DNA from: Chloroflexi bacterium TSY
GTDB taxonomy: Bacteria; Chloroflexota; Anaerolineae; Caldilineales; Caldilineaceae
Assembly (NCBI GenBank): GCA_019217005.1
Contig: JAHBNG010000067.1
Coordinates: forward strand, 12,386 to 76,385
Length of the DNA: 64,000 nucleotides
Direction of reading: 5' to 3'
The notes under the pieces are model-generated. The model was not told the DNA's origin and searched no databases. It saw nothing but the letters and a program-made list of their open reading frames with translations. Position numbers and translations under genes: made by a program. The stretch's first letter is position 1. Each line of letters begins with the position of its first letter. Below are positions 18,890 to 28,492 of this stretch, one piece after another.

Positions 18890-19876
18890 CTAACCCTCTC
18901 GAATATCCACCCAACAGGCAACGCGATGCTGTGCATCCACCACCGCTTCAGGACGAGCCAATGTCGGATTCTCGTTACGGCACTGCTCAATGGCATATTG
19001 ACAGCGTGTATGAAATGGGCAAAAAGTAGGACGAGCGGCCAGGTCAGGTGGAGAACCGCTAATCGTCGTCAAACGCTCTTCTTCGTCATCATCCATACTT
19101 GGCAATGCGCCCAACAGCCCAACTGTGTAAGGATGACGCGGATCCTCAAACAAGTCATCCACGCTGGCCTCTTCCACCACATAGCCCGCGTACATGACCA
19201 TCACCCGATCAGCAATGCCCGCCACAACGCTCAGATCATGCGTAATCCAAATGACGGCAATCCCCAACCGCTCGCGCAACTCCTTGACTAGCTCGACAAT
19301 CTGGGCCTGAATGGTCACATCCAACGCGGTGGTCGGCTCGTCGGCAATGAGAATGGACGGTTCGCATGTAAGAGACATGGCAATCATCACCCGCTGACGC
19401 ATACCACCCGACAGCTGATGTGGATACTCTTTGAGCCGTGCTTCTCCATCGGGAATGCCCACTAACTCTAACAACTCGGCACAACGCGCGAGGGCCTCTT
19501 TCTTTCTGATACCGCGATGGTAGATCAACGGCTCTGCCATCTGGGTACCGATGTTGATATATGGGTTCAGCGACGTCATTGGATCTTGGAAGATCATGCC
19601 GATTTGGCCACCACGCACGTCCCGTAACTGCCGTTCATTCATGGCGAGGAGGTTCTGCTCGTTGAGCAGGGCTTCTCCATCTTCAATCGAGGCTGCCGGT
19701 GGCAAAAGGCGCACGAGGCTGAGCATGGTCACGCTCTTGCCGCAGCCACTTTCGCCAACGACGCCTAGCGTTTCGCCTTTATTCAAGTGGAACGAGACGC
19801 CGTTGACGGCGTGGAGGTAGCCGTTGCGGACTTTGAAGCGGGTTTGGAGATTTTTGACGGCCAGTAGCTGGGACAT
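18890..19876 (-). CDS. Oligopeptide/dipeptide ABC transporter ATP-binding protein (OppD/DppD type)
   Basis: 328 residues. Walker A is GESGCGKS, the signature LSGGMRQR, Walker B ILIADEPTTALD, the switch His is in WITHDLSVV, and the C-terminal oligopeptide-binding-transport domain carries FCPFHTRCQYAIEQC. The start ATG at 19876 directly abuts the TAG stop of the DUF4058 gene (TAGATG), which implies translational coupling. No permease or binding protein lies beside it, so it must work with components encoded elsewhere. One candidate is the truncated binding-protein gene at 21221, which lies on the opposite strand. Confidence 0.92.
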   Translation of the reverse strand: MSQLLAVKNLQTRFKVRNGYLHAVNGVSFHLNKGETLGVVGESGCGKSVTMLSLVRLLPPAASIEDGEALLNEQNLLAMNERQLRDVRGGQIGMIFQDPMTSLNPYINIGTQMAEPLIYHRGIRKKEALARCAELLELVGIPDGEARLKEYPHQLSGGMRQRVMIAMSLTCEPSILIADEPTTALDVTIQAQIVELVKELRERLGIAVIWITHDLSVVAGIADRVMVMYAGYVVEEASVDDLFEDPRHPYTVGLLGALPSMDDDEEERLTTISGSPPDLAARPTFCPFHTRCQYAIEQCRNENPTLARPEAVVDAQHRVACWVDIREG

Positions 19877-20662
19877 CTAAACATTACCCAATATCTTGTT
19901 CATTTGGACAGTAGCTTTTTCGTCCAAAGGTGGACGCGGGGGCGGATCACCGTAATCAATTGAGAGATCATACGCTGCTTCGTCATAAATGGTAGACAAT
20001 ACAGCCGATAAGTCAAGCGGGATATCCCGATCCGGAGACCAAAGAGGAACTGGCACCACAGGGAGCTTCTCATCCAACTGGATTGGCCAGGCTTTCATCA
20101 CCTGAGCACCGACACGCGTGAGTGTTACAAGGTATGGGGCATCCGGCAGATCGGAAGAAGTGATCGGACGTTGGCCCCGGCGCAGTAGATCGATGACCAG
20201 GATATGAACATCGCCATCTCTTAGTTGCGTATATTTTTCTTGGAATTTTTTCAAGCCGGGTTGACGCTTGTTGATGGGAGAGAGAATTTCGATACCGGTT
20301 ACCAAGCGGTGTTCTGCTACATCATATATCTCCACAGAAACGACACGCACTTTGAAGACTGGTGCTGGAACATCAATGGCTTCGGTCACTGATGGCGAAG
20401 CAACAGCGACAGGCATCGGTCCGGCCAACTCAGGTTCTGATTGGCGAGAGCGCTGCTTCAATACCTCAATATCGGGATAGATGATACCGATCTCAGGTGC
20501 AGGGTCATAGTCTACATAGTTTGTGATGGCTAAGCGAGCAACGTAGCGTTGATGGAGATGTGGCGTCAACCGTCTTCTGATTTCATAAGCTAGTGCTTGG
20601 TGGACATCAGTCCACAGATAGCCTTCCAAATATGGATCCATGCCTGGAAAGGGAGATGGCAT
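19877..20662 (-). CDS. DUF4058 family protein
   Basis: 261 residues. The N-terminus MPSPFPGMDPYLE is the hallmark of the DUF4058 family, which is common in Chloroflexota, Cyanobacteria and Planctomycetes and has no settled function. The middle has GIEILSPINKRQPG and VIDLLRRGQRP, reminiscent of the conserved acidic/Lys core of restriction-endonuclease-fold (Uma2-like) proteins; this is only a resemblance. It is the first gene of the minus operon and its stop codon touches the OppD start. Confidence 0.85.
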   Translation of the reverse strand: MPSPFPGMDPYLEGYLWTDVHQALAYEIRRRLTPHLHQRYVARLAITNYVDYDPAPEIGIIYPDIEVLKQRSRQSEPELAGPMPVAVASPSVTEAIDVPAPVFKVRVVSVEIYDVAEHRLVTGIEILSPINKRQPGLKKFQEKYTQLRDGDVHILVIDLLRRGQRPITSSDLPDAPYLVTLTRVGAQVMKAWPIQLDEKLPVVPVPLWSPDRDIPLDLSAVLSTIYDEAAYDLSIDYGDPPPRPPLDEKATVQMNKILGNV

Positions 20663-21120
20663 AATTCACCTCCGCGTGAACGGATTCTAACACTGTCTCA
20701 AGTGCAGTCAAGATTATTCTAGCACGGATGGGCTGCGGCGACAATGCGAGATGCAGAAATCCCGCAATGACTGAATATAGAGCGGAGGACGTCTTTCCTC
20801 CACCATCACACGAAGTTTATCTGATGTCTTTCGAAGGACCAAAAAATTAAGAGAAAGAAAATGAGAAAGATGGAAATCATCTCCACTATAAAATCTTTGG
20901 GCGATTTGAACCATGCGTTCGTTTGTTACGAGCAATGATGTACGATATAATTTCGTATGTTCCCATCCGTGTGTATGAAGAAGGCATTTGATGCCTTGAA
21001 ATACTCTATGTGGACAAAGAACTGCCCACCAACAGTCTACTCCCTTATTTCATGCTGTAAATAACGAATTCGTGAACTTCCATCGATTCCGTTTGGAATC
21101 GTGGACAACCAAAGGCAACT

Positions 21121-21204
21121 TAGAACCCATCCGAAAGGTGGTTGTGAGTCCGACTAGCTTCTCGAGCAAGAATTGATCGTCACAGAACTTTTCGGATAAA
21201 CACT
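21121..21204. repeat. Family-1 palindromic repeat (TATCCGAAAAGT ends), upstream of the binding-protein gene
   Basis: An 84-bp unit starting TAGAACC and ending with AGAACTTTTCGGATAAACACT. Its two ends are inverted versions of TATCCGAAAAGT (left copy slightly mutated), and the centre has a CTCGAG palindrome. Related units occur at 42398-42488, 60061-60233 (two in tandem) and 63929-64000, with a remnant at 57961-57985. Here the unit ends a few bases before the AGGAGG of the downstream gene, so it forms its 5' leader. Confidence 0.8.
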
Positions 21205-21220
21205 CAGGAGGAAACTGAGC

Positions 21221-22300
21221 ATGCAACACAAGCATTCTCGCCTACGCGTATCCTTGATCGCACTATTTCTCTGTCTAGTGCTGGTCGTAACTGCCTGTGC
21301 CGCACCAGCCCCGCAGGCGGCAGCACCCGCCGACGCACCAGCTGAGGTTGGGGAAACCGAACAGGTCTTCCGCGGGACCATCCCTTTCTTCATGCAAGAC
21401 TGGTCACCACTGCGTGGTGGTGGCTGGAACATGCACTATCTGGCCTTTTGGAACGCCGGACCCATGTATTTCGATGAGAACGGTGAACTCCAGCCCTATG
21501 TCTTCAACGAGTGGACGCCCAACGACGACCAGACGGTGTGGACGTTCAAAATCGACCCGAACGCTGTCTTTTCGGACGGCAGCCCCATTACCGCACAGGA
21601 TGTGGTTGCGACCTGGAACCTCATCGCAAATCCCGCCACGACTCATCAGCGGGGAAATCTCTTCCTCAACGGCATTGTGGGATTTGAGGATGTGTTCAAC
21701 GGCGCAGCCATGGAGATGCCCGGTGTTGTGGCCCTGGACGAGAGCACCGTCGAGGTAACCCTGGAAGGCCCCGATCCGCTTTTCCACATGAAGCTCGCAA
21801 CCAACTTGATCGGCCCGGTCAAAGCCTCCCAAGCGATTGGCGAAGATGGGTTCGAGGTGGCCGAATGGTGGCACCCCAAGAACAACCCTGCGTTCACTGG
21901 ACCCTTCATACCGGATACCATGGACCTGGATAAGGGGATTGTGACGTTCGTGAAGAACCCTAATTTCTGGGTCGCGGAGCCCCAGTTGGACAGAGTTTCG
22001 ATCACATCGATTGAAGACCGTACGATCGTCACCACCATGATGGCCAATAACGAACTCGACCAGGGTTGGCCCCCCAACGATGCCACTTCGCAGGAGCTTT
22101 TGGGCGCCGAGTTTTTCGCCGATTGTCAGCAAGCGCCTAGCGCTGGTGGCTTCTGGTTGAATCCCAACATCGAGCCGACCAATGACATCAACTTCCGCAA
22201 GGCTCTCCTGATGGCGGTGGACAGGGAGGTACTCTTCGAATTGGGAAACCCGAACAAAATGGGATGGGTGCCGGATGCCCATTTGCTACGCTCCTTGCCG
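21221..22300 (+). pseudogene. ABC transporter solute-binding protein (family 5), 3' end lost
   Basis: The gene starts well: AGGAGG, ATG 21221, a lipoprotein signal with VTAC (Cys26) and an Ala/Pro linker. The family-5 fold follows (FWNAGPMYFDENGELQPYV, WTFKIDPNAVFSDGSPITA, FTGPFIP). Family members run 500-600 residues; this one loses homology near residue 360, after MGWVPDAHLLRSLPG, and stops at 22390 in unrelated sequence. From about 22300 a different frame encodes the tail of a 2-hydroxyacid dehydrogenase, so the 3' part was removed by a deletion or recombination that fused two genes. The protein probably cannot bind solute. Confidence 0.8.
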
Positions 22301-22478
22301 GGTATTGCCAGCCGACAATCCACTGTGGACGGCTCCGAACATTATTATCACACCACACAGTTCGCCTTCTTCCAAGCAGACGCGGCATAACGTCGCCAGC
22401 ATGATGAAGAAGAATCTAACGCTCTATTTAGAAGGCAAAACGTTGAATAATTTGGTTGACAAGAAGTTGGGATATTAA
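22300..22478 (+). pseudogene. C-terminal remnant of a D-isomer-specific 2-hydroxyacid dehydrogenase
   Basis: In the frame ending at 22478 the translation reads LPADNPLWTAPNIIITPHSS and ends LNNLVDKKLGY. PLW-x-APN-hhhTPH is the conserved end of the catalytic domain of 2-hydroxyacid dehydrogenases, including the catalytic His, and NxVDKxxGY is their usual C-terminus. The N-terminal four-fifths is missing. The fragment lies between a truncated solute-binding gene and the M20 peptidase gene. Confidence 0.75.
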
Positions 22479-22482
22479 CGCG

Positions 22483-23622
22483 ATGATCTCTGGTCAACAA
22501 GCAGCAGAATGGCTGAGTCGTCTTGTTCAGATTCCTAGTGTCAACCCCAAGGCGGCTGGTTCTCGTGATGGCGTTCCTGGTGAAGCCCGCATTGCCGAAC
22601 AGATTGCCACATGGTTTCATGAATTGGGCGGCGAAGTCCATCTTGATGAAGTGCACCCAAATCGTCCAAATGTTTATGGCATTTGGCAGGGCAGCACGGA
22701 TCGTTGGCTTGCGGTCGACGTTCACACAGATACAGTCAGCGCCGAGCAAATGACAGATGGCCCGTTCAGTGGCGCGATTCGGGATGGGCGCGTCTATGGT
22801 CGCGGGGCGGTCGATACCAAAGCGTCGCTGGGCGTGATTCTAGCACTGCTTGAAGAGATGCAGAAACGCAAGTTGAAGCCAAATGCCAATCTGCTGATCG
22901 GCGCCACGGTTGATGAGGAGATTGGGACGACAGGCGCGCCGGCCTTTGCCCACTGGATTCGCACACAAGATCATCCGATTCATCAGCTTCTTGTCGCAGA
23001 GCCGACCTTGTGTACGCCCATCTATGGACACAAAGGGGTCGTTCGCATGAAGTTTGATATTGCGGGTAAATCAGCGCATTCTTCTCAGCCACATCTGGGT
23101 GAAAATGCCATTGTCGCCGCGATGCATCTGGTATTGGCTTTGCAAGAAGAGAACGAACGGCTCCAAAAAGAGACAACTGAAACGCCTGTGGGACGGCCAC
23201 TCTTAACCGTCTCGCTGATCGAAGGAGGTACAGGCATCAACGTTGTACCAGAGCATTGTCAGGTGTCTATCGATCGCCGGGTTGTGACCGATGAAACTGT
23301 TGCCGAAGTGATTGAGCATCTGGAATGGATTGCCGAGATGGTGTGCCCGCTTCCCGTAACAACGACTATTCAAAAGGATTTGAGTGCCTTTTTGCAGCCA
23401 CCAGAAACGTCGTTTGTGCGTCAATTGTCGGAATGGTCAGGACAAAAGCCAGCCGTGGCCCCTTATGGAACAAATGCCTGGGCCTATCCAAACGTTGCGG
23501 AGGAGTGTGTTGTCTTTGGTCCTGGATCGATTGACCAAGCGCACACGGATGATGAATGGATCTCCATCGAAGAGTTGGAGAAAGCCGCAGAGATCTATAC
23601 CCGCTGGTGGAAGGTATCCTAA
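22483..23622 (+). CDS. M20-family metallopeptidase (ArgE/DapE/CPG2-like deacylase)
   Basis: 379 residues from ATG 22483. Metal ligands are visible: His81 and Asp83 (DVHTDTV), bridging Asp111 (GRGAVDTKAS), general base Glu145 with Glu146 (TVDEEIGTT), Glu173 (VAEPT), and a C-terminal His in SIDQAHTDDEW. The dimerisation domain starts GHKGVVRMKFDIAGKSAHSS. This is a cytosolic di-zinc amidohydrolase acting on N-acyl amino acids or short peptides; the exact substrate is unclear. The frame extends to a TTG at 22456, but this overlaps the preceding gene remnant. A DinB protein and an AraD1-like protein follow at 8 bp and 2 bp, so the three form an operon. Confidence 0.88.
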   Translation: MISGQQAAEWLSRLVQIPSVNPKAAGSRDGVPGEARIAEQIATWFHELGGEVHLDEVHPNRPNVYGIWQGSTDRWLAVDVHTDTVSAEQMTDGPFSGAIRDGRVYGRGAVDTKASLGVILALLEEMQKRKLKPNANLLIGATVDEEIGTTGAPAFAHWIRTQDHPIHQLLVAEPTLCTPIYGHKGVVRMKFDIAGKSAHSSQPHLGENAIVAAMHLVLALQEENERLQKETTETPVGRPLLTVSLIEGGTGINVVPEHCQVSIDRRVVTDETVAEVIEHLEWIAEMVCPLPVTTTIQKDLSAFLQPPETSFVRQLSEWSGQKPAVAPYGTNAWAYPNVAEECVVFGPGSIDQAHTDDEWISIEELEKAAEIYTRWWKVS

Positions 23623-23629
23623 AAGCATC

Positions 23630-24154
23630 ATGTCATTTATCACAAATCGTCAACAGATAATCGAACGCTTTCGACACAATGCAGGTGCAATCCGTGCCTT
23701 GGCGATAGGAATTACGGATGCTCAAGCTCGCTGGAAGCCCGATGGCGAGTCCTGGTCGATTCTGGAAGTGATCAATCATCTCTATGATGAAGAGCGTCGC
23801 GACTTTCGGCTGCGGTTGGATTTGACGCTTCATCGACCAGAGCAGGAGTGGCCCCCAATCGATCCGGGTGCTTGGGTGCTTGATGAGCATTACAATGAGC
23901 GTGATCTAGCGGTATCATTGGCCAACTTTTTGACTGAAAGAGAGAAATCGCTCGATTGGATCAGCCAACTTGACGATCCGGATTGGGACAGCACACGTAA
24001 GCATCCAGCGGGATTCACGATGAAAGCTGGCGATCTGCTCGCTTCGTGGTTGGCCCATGATGCACTCCATTTGCGCCAACTCGCTGAACTGCATCATCAA
24101 TATGTCGCCTTCAGTTTGAATCCATACAACACCGCCTATGCAGGAGATTTTTAG
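23630..24154 (+). CDS. DinB/YfiT-family protein
   Basis: 174 residues from ATG 23630 (MSFITNRQQ), 8 bp after the M20 stop. The four-helix-bundle family signature is present: WSILEVINHLYDEE with the first metal His, and HDALHLRQLAELHH supplying the others. Members are metal-dependent thiol- or small-molecule-modifying enzymes, often uncharacterised. The upstream in-frame extension inside the peptidase gene was rejected as a shadow. Confidence 0.85.
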   Translation: MSFITNRQQIIERFRHNAGAIRALAIGITDAQARWKPDGESWSILEVINHLYDEERRDFRLRLDLTLHRPEQEWPPIDPGAWVLDEHYNERDLAVSLANFLTEREKSLDWISQLDDPDWDSTRKHPAGFTMKAGDLLASWLAHDALHLRQLAELHHQYVAFSLNPYNTAYAGDF

Positions 24155-24156
24155 CC

Positions 24157-25176
24157 ATGCGACTCGTTCAATTTAAGGATCTAGATGGTACACGCAAAGT
24201 TGGTCTTGTGCATGAACAAAACGACAAAGATTCTCAGCAACTTCAGGTTCTTGGCGATATACGCCGCGTCTATGATCTTGCGCTGGAATCCGACCACAAA
24301 GGGGTGCGCCTGACAACGTTGGTTCAGGAGAAATTGAGCGATCGCTTTGTGGATTACAATGCCGTGGTTGCGGAGCAGCGTTTGCTGCCGCCGTTGGATC
24401 ACCCCGATCCCGCACATTGGATTCTGTCTGGAACAGGGTTGGATCATTTGGGGAGCGCACAGGCGCGGGATGCGATGCATGCCAAGCTTGATGCGGAGGA
24501 GCTGACCGATTCGATGAAGATGTTCAAGATCGGATTGGAGGGTGGCAAACCTGCCCCTGGGGAAATTGGCGCAGCACCAGAATGGTTCTACAAAGGGGAT
24601 GGCGATTGGGTTGTGGCACCGGGGCATCCCTTGACCCTACCATCTTTTGCGTTGGATGGTGGCGAAGAGCCGGAACTGGTTGGTCTCTACGTCATTGGCG
24701 ATCGAGGCAATGTTTTGCGGGTCGGGTTTGCGCTGGGGAATGAATATTCAGATCACGTTCTGGAGCGGCAGAACTACCTCTATTTGGCTCATTCCAAGCT
24801 ACGAACCTCCTCTTATGGACCAGAACTCTTAATTGGTGACCCACCAGAAAATATTGTTGGACAATCCAGATTGTTGCGCCCCACAGAGAATGGTGAAGAG
24901 GCGGTTTGGTCAGGCGAATTTCTAACTGGCGAGGCAAATATGACACATACGATTGGCAATATTGAGCATCACCATTTCAAATATTCAGGGTTCCGCCGAC
25001 CAGGAGATGTTCACTGCCACTTCTTTGGTACAGCGACTTTGAGTTTCGCCGACGGTGTACAAACCAGGGCTGGAGATATTTTTGAGATCTCTGCACCAGA
25101 ATTTGGTCGCCCTTTGCGCAATCCCATGATGGCAATCGATGAGGGAACGCACCCGGTCACGGTTCAAACTTTATGA
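24157..25176 (+). CDS. AraD1/GguC-type fumarylacetoacetate-hydrolase-family protein
   Basis: 339 residues, starting 2 bp after the DinB stop. The N-terminus MRLVQFKDLDGTRKVGLV, the segment ILSGTGLDHLGSA and the metal-site region EPELVGLYVI ... GFALGNEYSDH match the AraD1 family of 2-keto-3-deoxy sugar acid dehydratases (GguC-like). These are distant fumarylacetoacetate hydrolase relatives acting on products such as 2-keto-3-deoxy-arabonate. Beside the glycosidase and transporter genes this hints at sugar-acid catabolism. The 3' end lies only 12 bp from the IS110 palindrome block. Confidence 0.85.
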   Translation: MRLVQFKDLDGTRKVGLVHEQNDKDSQQLQVLGDIRRVYDLALESDHKGVRLTTLVQEKLSDRFVDYNAVVAEQRLLPPLDHPDPAHWILSGTGLDHLGSAQARDAMHAKLDAEELTDSMKMFKIGLEGGKPAPGEIGAAPEWFYKGDGDWVVAPGHPLTLPSFALDGGEEPELVGLYVIGDRGNVLRVGFALGNEYSDHVLERQNYLYLAHSKLRTSSYGPELLIGDPPENIVGQSRLLRPTENGEEAVWSGEFLTGEANMTHTIGNIEHHHFKYSGFRRPGDVHCHFFGTATLSFADGVQTRAGDIFEISAPEFGRPLRNPMMAIDEGTHPVTVQTL

Positions 25177-25399
25177 TTCCCTCCTCTACCAAAAGTGCAC
25201 AAAAGAAATCGGTTCTTCCGGAATAGAGGGGGTTGAACTTCCCGGACACGCTTAGTCAGTAAGAGAGATACCAAATAGGCGCGTTGAAAAGAGTCGGAAA
25301 AAATCAACAATTCCGACTTTATGTAAACTTGGGTATTGAGCTGGTAGCAAGTAGACATAAGAGAGAAATCAAAGGCAATCAAGAAAAAAAACAGTAGCA

Positions 25400-25487
25400 G
25401 CAAAAGTCGGGTACAAATTTTTCATGCAAACAGAGGGCTGCTCTAGGATTTCACCCCTTATGGTCATTTTTTGTACCCGACTTTTGC
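25400..25487. repeat. 88-bp palindromic element nested in IS110 arm A
   Basis: GCAAAAGTCGGGTACAAA (25400-25417) and its exact inverted copy (25470-25487) bound a 52-bp centre. The equivalent place in arm B has no such sequence, and arm A is longer than arm B by about that length, so this is a later insertion into the IS 3' flank. Confidence 0.75.
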
Positions 25488-25516
25488 CGTAGCTGAAAAA
25501 AAAGAAAGCAGAAAAA

Positions 25517-26738
25517 CTAAGCTTGTGGTCGACGACGGATAGTTCGTTGACGAATGTGGAAAGATTCGTCATAGGTGGTTCGGTCTTGCCACATTTTCCA
25601 AAGAATGGCCAGCCAGCGGTTGGCTAAAGCCCGATGAGAGCGACTGACCGAGTGGCCCTTTTGACGAGCTTGTGTAAAGTAAGCCGAAGCCCAGCGAGAT
25701 TGCTGGCGCGAAGAACGAGCCAGTTGCTGAGAAAAGTAACGAAACTCTTTATCACAAGAGCGGCGAAAGTGGACCAAGTGGACTTTGCCACTTTGGTTGG
25801 TAACGGAGCCGTGCCAGCTAAAGTCTGGACCATGCTGGAATGGGGAAGCGGCGGCGATCTTCGCCAAATTTGACCAGCAAAGAGGAGCCAAGAGCTCTCC
25901 TGCGCCCGGCAGGAAGCAAAATGGGGTGATCCTCGTGTTGCAGAAAAAGAGTTCAACTGTTGGAGTGTTGCTTGCTTGGAGTTGAGGGTATGGAGCAAGA
26001 GTCGGGCAAGTTGCTGGGCTTGAACTTGACAAGCTTGGGCAACACCGGAGCTGAACGGGGATGTTGTGTGGTCAAGGCATCAAAACAGGTGAGCCATTTG
26101 GAGGGCTGATTATGTTTATGTTGCTTGAGAAAGACCTGAAATTCATCATAGGTTGCTTTTCTGCTGCTTGCGGCGACGGATAAGCCAGAATCAGATGAGC
26201 TGCAATGGGCGATGGCCAACTAAAGACATTGAGCAAAGCGGGATGGTATCTGAGCAAACAACTACGCAAGCGATTGGAGACAGCAACCGTTTCTTTGCGC
26301 CAAAACTCGGTCATGCTCACCACGATGCGCATTTGCTGGAGTAATTCACTCCCTGGATGCCAAGGATAGAATCGGTGAACATCTGTTCTGACCAGTTCAG
26401 CTATCGTATATGCATCACTTTCATCAGTGCGAGCACCGCTCTGATTGTACCTCGCCGACTTGCTTTGACCACGTTCGGTGGGAGGACATATAGATTTGTA
26501 TACCCAGCATCCCATAAGTAGTCAATTATCAGATTATGTGCTGTCTCTAATCCGATTCGACATTTTCATGGCCGATATCCATCGTTTCTCGCCACTTTTC
26601 TAGTTGCTTAAAGCCATCCACACTATGTTCTATTGTCATGTAGTTAATTCGACGACCGTTTTCATCCGTTATCATTACATCATGTTTTGTTTCACTCCAG
26701 TCTATTCCTATGAATATCTGCATTTTTGACCTCCTCAT
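25517..26738 (-). pseudogene. IS110-family transposase, arm A, multiply frameshifted
   Basis: The N-terminal part (26738-26547) has the first DEDD Asp in FIGIDWSETKHDVMI. Later frames carry SGARTDESDAYTIAELVR (the last two Asp), LLQQMRIVVS, LPGAGELLAP and the C-terminal SVTNQSGKVHLVHFRRSC and RTTYDESFHIRQR. At least three breaks (near 26545, 26075-26215 and 25955-26030) make it non-functional. It is homologous throughout to arm B. Confidence 0.85.
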
Positions 26739-26750
26739 TCACTTGAGGAT

Positions 26751-26985
26751 TGCCTTTGGTCATTTTTTTCGGACGCTGTTTTCCGTTTTCCTGTTATGGC
26801 ATTCGAGATGCTACACGCTTGCGACGGTTCTAGGCGTCGGCTTGGTGGACTGTCCGGGAAGGGCGGTCGCACCGCGGGAAGAGGGCGGTCCTTTTTACCA
26901 AGCCGGAGTTCGATTCCGAGTGACAGCTTCTCTCTTTCTGTCTCTCTCATTCTAACTCCTTTCCTATATTATCTAATAGGTAGAG
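26751..26985 (-). ncRNA. Candidate bridge-type RNA leader of IS110 arm A
   Basis: This is the non-coding leader upstream of the arm A transposase. On the minus strand GGCTTGGT (26904-26897) can pair with ACCAAGCC (26846-26839), enclosing a GCGGT/ACCGC hairpin (26863-26875). The arm B leader has the same architecture with different but still paired bases (see findings). This position and structure fit the IS110 bridge RNA, which carries target- and donor-pairing loops. Ends are approximate. Confidence 0.55.
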
Positions 26986-27021
26986 GTAAAGAAGAGTCTC
27001 GTTGACGACCTCATGCCTGAC

Positions 27022-27269
27022 CTCTTCCTGTTAGGTAATATAGGAAAGGGAGATAAAATAAGGGAAGGCAAAAGCAAGGAAAGCCGAAACTTATTGGACT
27101 CTCGACCTGGCAAAAAGGACCAACCTCTTCGAGCGGTGCGACCGCCCTTCCCGGACAGTCCGCCAGGTCGACGCCGTGCAACGTCGAAAGCGTGCAGCAC
27201 CTCGAGTGCCATAACACGGAAAACAGCGTCCAAAGTTGAGGAGCTCAGGCGATACGGGAGAGGTCCAAG
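27022..27269 (+). ncRNA. Candidate bridge-type RNA leader of IS110 arm B
   Basis: The region begins at the sequence shared with arm A (ACCTCTTCCTGTTAGGTAAT, then ATAGGAAAGG). GACCTGGC (27104-27111) pairs with GCCAGGTC (27162-27169) around the GCGGT/ACCGC hairpin (27133-27145). The sequence between, including AAAAAGGACC and CCCTTCCCGGACAGTCC, is the part most conserved with arm A. The transposase ATG follows at 27270. Confidence 0.55.
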
Positions 27270-28492
27270 ATGAAAGTGAAAATGGGAATCGACTGGAGTG
27301 AAAAGAAACATGATGTGATGATGTTGGATGAGACAGGACGAGCGCTGGGCTATGCGCAGATAGAGCATAGCCAGAAGGGATTTCGCCAAATTGAAGAAAT
27401 GAGAAAGAAGACAGGAGCGAGCCATGATGAAGTGACAGTGGGACTGGAAACAGCGCATAATTTGCTGATTGATTATCTCTGGTCGAGCGGGTACAAGAAT
27501 GTCTATGTGGTGCCGCCGAATGTGGTGAACAAGAGTCGGGAGCGCTATAGTCAAAGTGGTGCGCATAATGATAAGAGTGATGCCTATGTGATAGCAGATT
27601 TGTTGCGGACCGATGTCCATCGATTTTATCCTTGGTCACCTGGCAGTGAATTACTCCAGCAGATGCGAGTGGTCAGCAGTGCCACACAATACTGGACCAA
27701 AGAGACTGTGGCCTTATCCAACCGTCTGCGCGCTTGCCTGTTGCGTTACCATCCGGCGCTGCTTGAGGTCTTCAGCAACTGGCCTTCTCGGATTGCCTGC
27801 CACCTGGTTCTGACCTATCCAACGCCAGAGCATGTGCGCAACTCCACCTATGAAGGCTTCCAAGAGTTTCTCAAGCAGCACCGACATACGCAACCCCCGT
27901 AAATGGGTCACTTGTTATGATAAGTTAACCGCCACTTATCCCACATCAGCTCCTGCATTTGTGCCAGCGTATCAACGAGAAGCTCTTCAGCTGGCTGAAT
28001 GTCTTTTGCTTGCACTGCGCTATGAACAAGAGACCCTTGACCAGTTACAGTCACTTTTTCTGCAACATCCGGATCAGCATATCTTTGCTTCTTTACCTGG
28101 TGCTGGCCAGCTTTTAGCTCCCAGTCTTCTGGTCAAGTTTGGCGAAGACAGGAAACGCTTTCCCTCTCCCATGAGCCTTCAGTCTCTGGCGGGAACCTGT
28201 CCTGTCACCAAACAAAGTGGCAAAGTCAGAACCGTTCATTTCCGCAGAGCTTGCGATCACGACTTTCGTTATTTTACTCAGCAATTTGCTCGCTGCTCCC
28301 GCAAAGAGTCTTCTTGGGCCGCTGCTTTTTACACCGCCGCTCGCCAACGCGGTCTCAAAAAAGAGTCATGCTGATCGCACTCTCGCTAATCGCTGGATTT
28401 GCATCATTTGGAAATTGTGGCAAGACAAGAAACCTTATGATGAATCTTTCCATTTGCAGCAACGAGCCCATCGTCGCCAACCTATCGCTTAA
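27270..28492 (+). pseudogene. IS110-family transposase, arm B, two homopolymer frameshifts
   Basis: The DEDD residues are intact: Asp8 (GIDWSEKKHD), Glu60 (GLETAHN), Asp101 and Asp104 (HNDKSDAYVIADLL). The frame breaks after KQHRHTQP at a C5 run (27894-27898, one base too many) and again after RQRGL at an A6 run (28357-28362, one base too many). Removing one base from each restores one protein of about 406 residues through LPGAGQLLAP and KPYDESFHLQQR. If these are sequencing errors the copy is intact; otherwise it is recently dead. Confidence 0.85.

Noticed and set aside
20714..20935. 73-codon minus-strand ORF
   Set aside because: No Shine-Dalgarno, no recognised family, and it ends in an intergenic stretch. 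Too weak to call a gene.
21404..22282. 292-codon open frame on the minus strand
   Set aside because: It is the shadow of the solute-binding gene, whose plus-strand frame has the signal peptide, ribosome site and family motifs.
25785..28347. Several plus- and minus-strand ORFs of 60-120 codons in the IS110 arms
   Set aside because: Other frames of the broken transposases or of the RNA leaders; homology is only in the listed frames.
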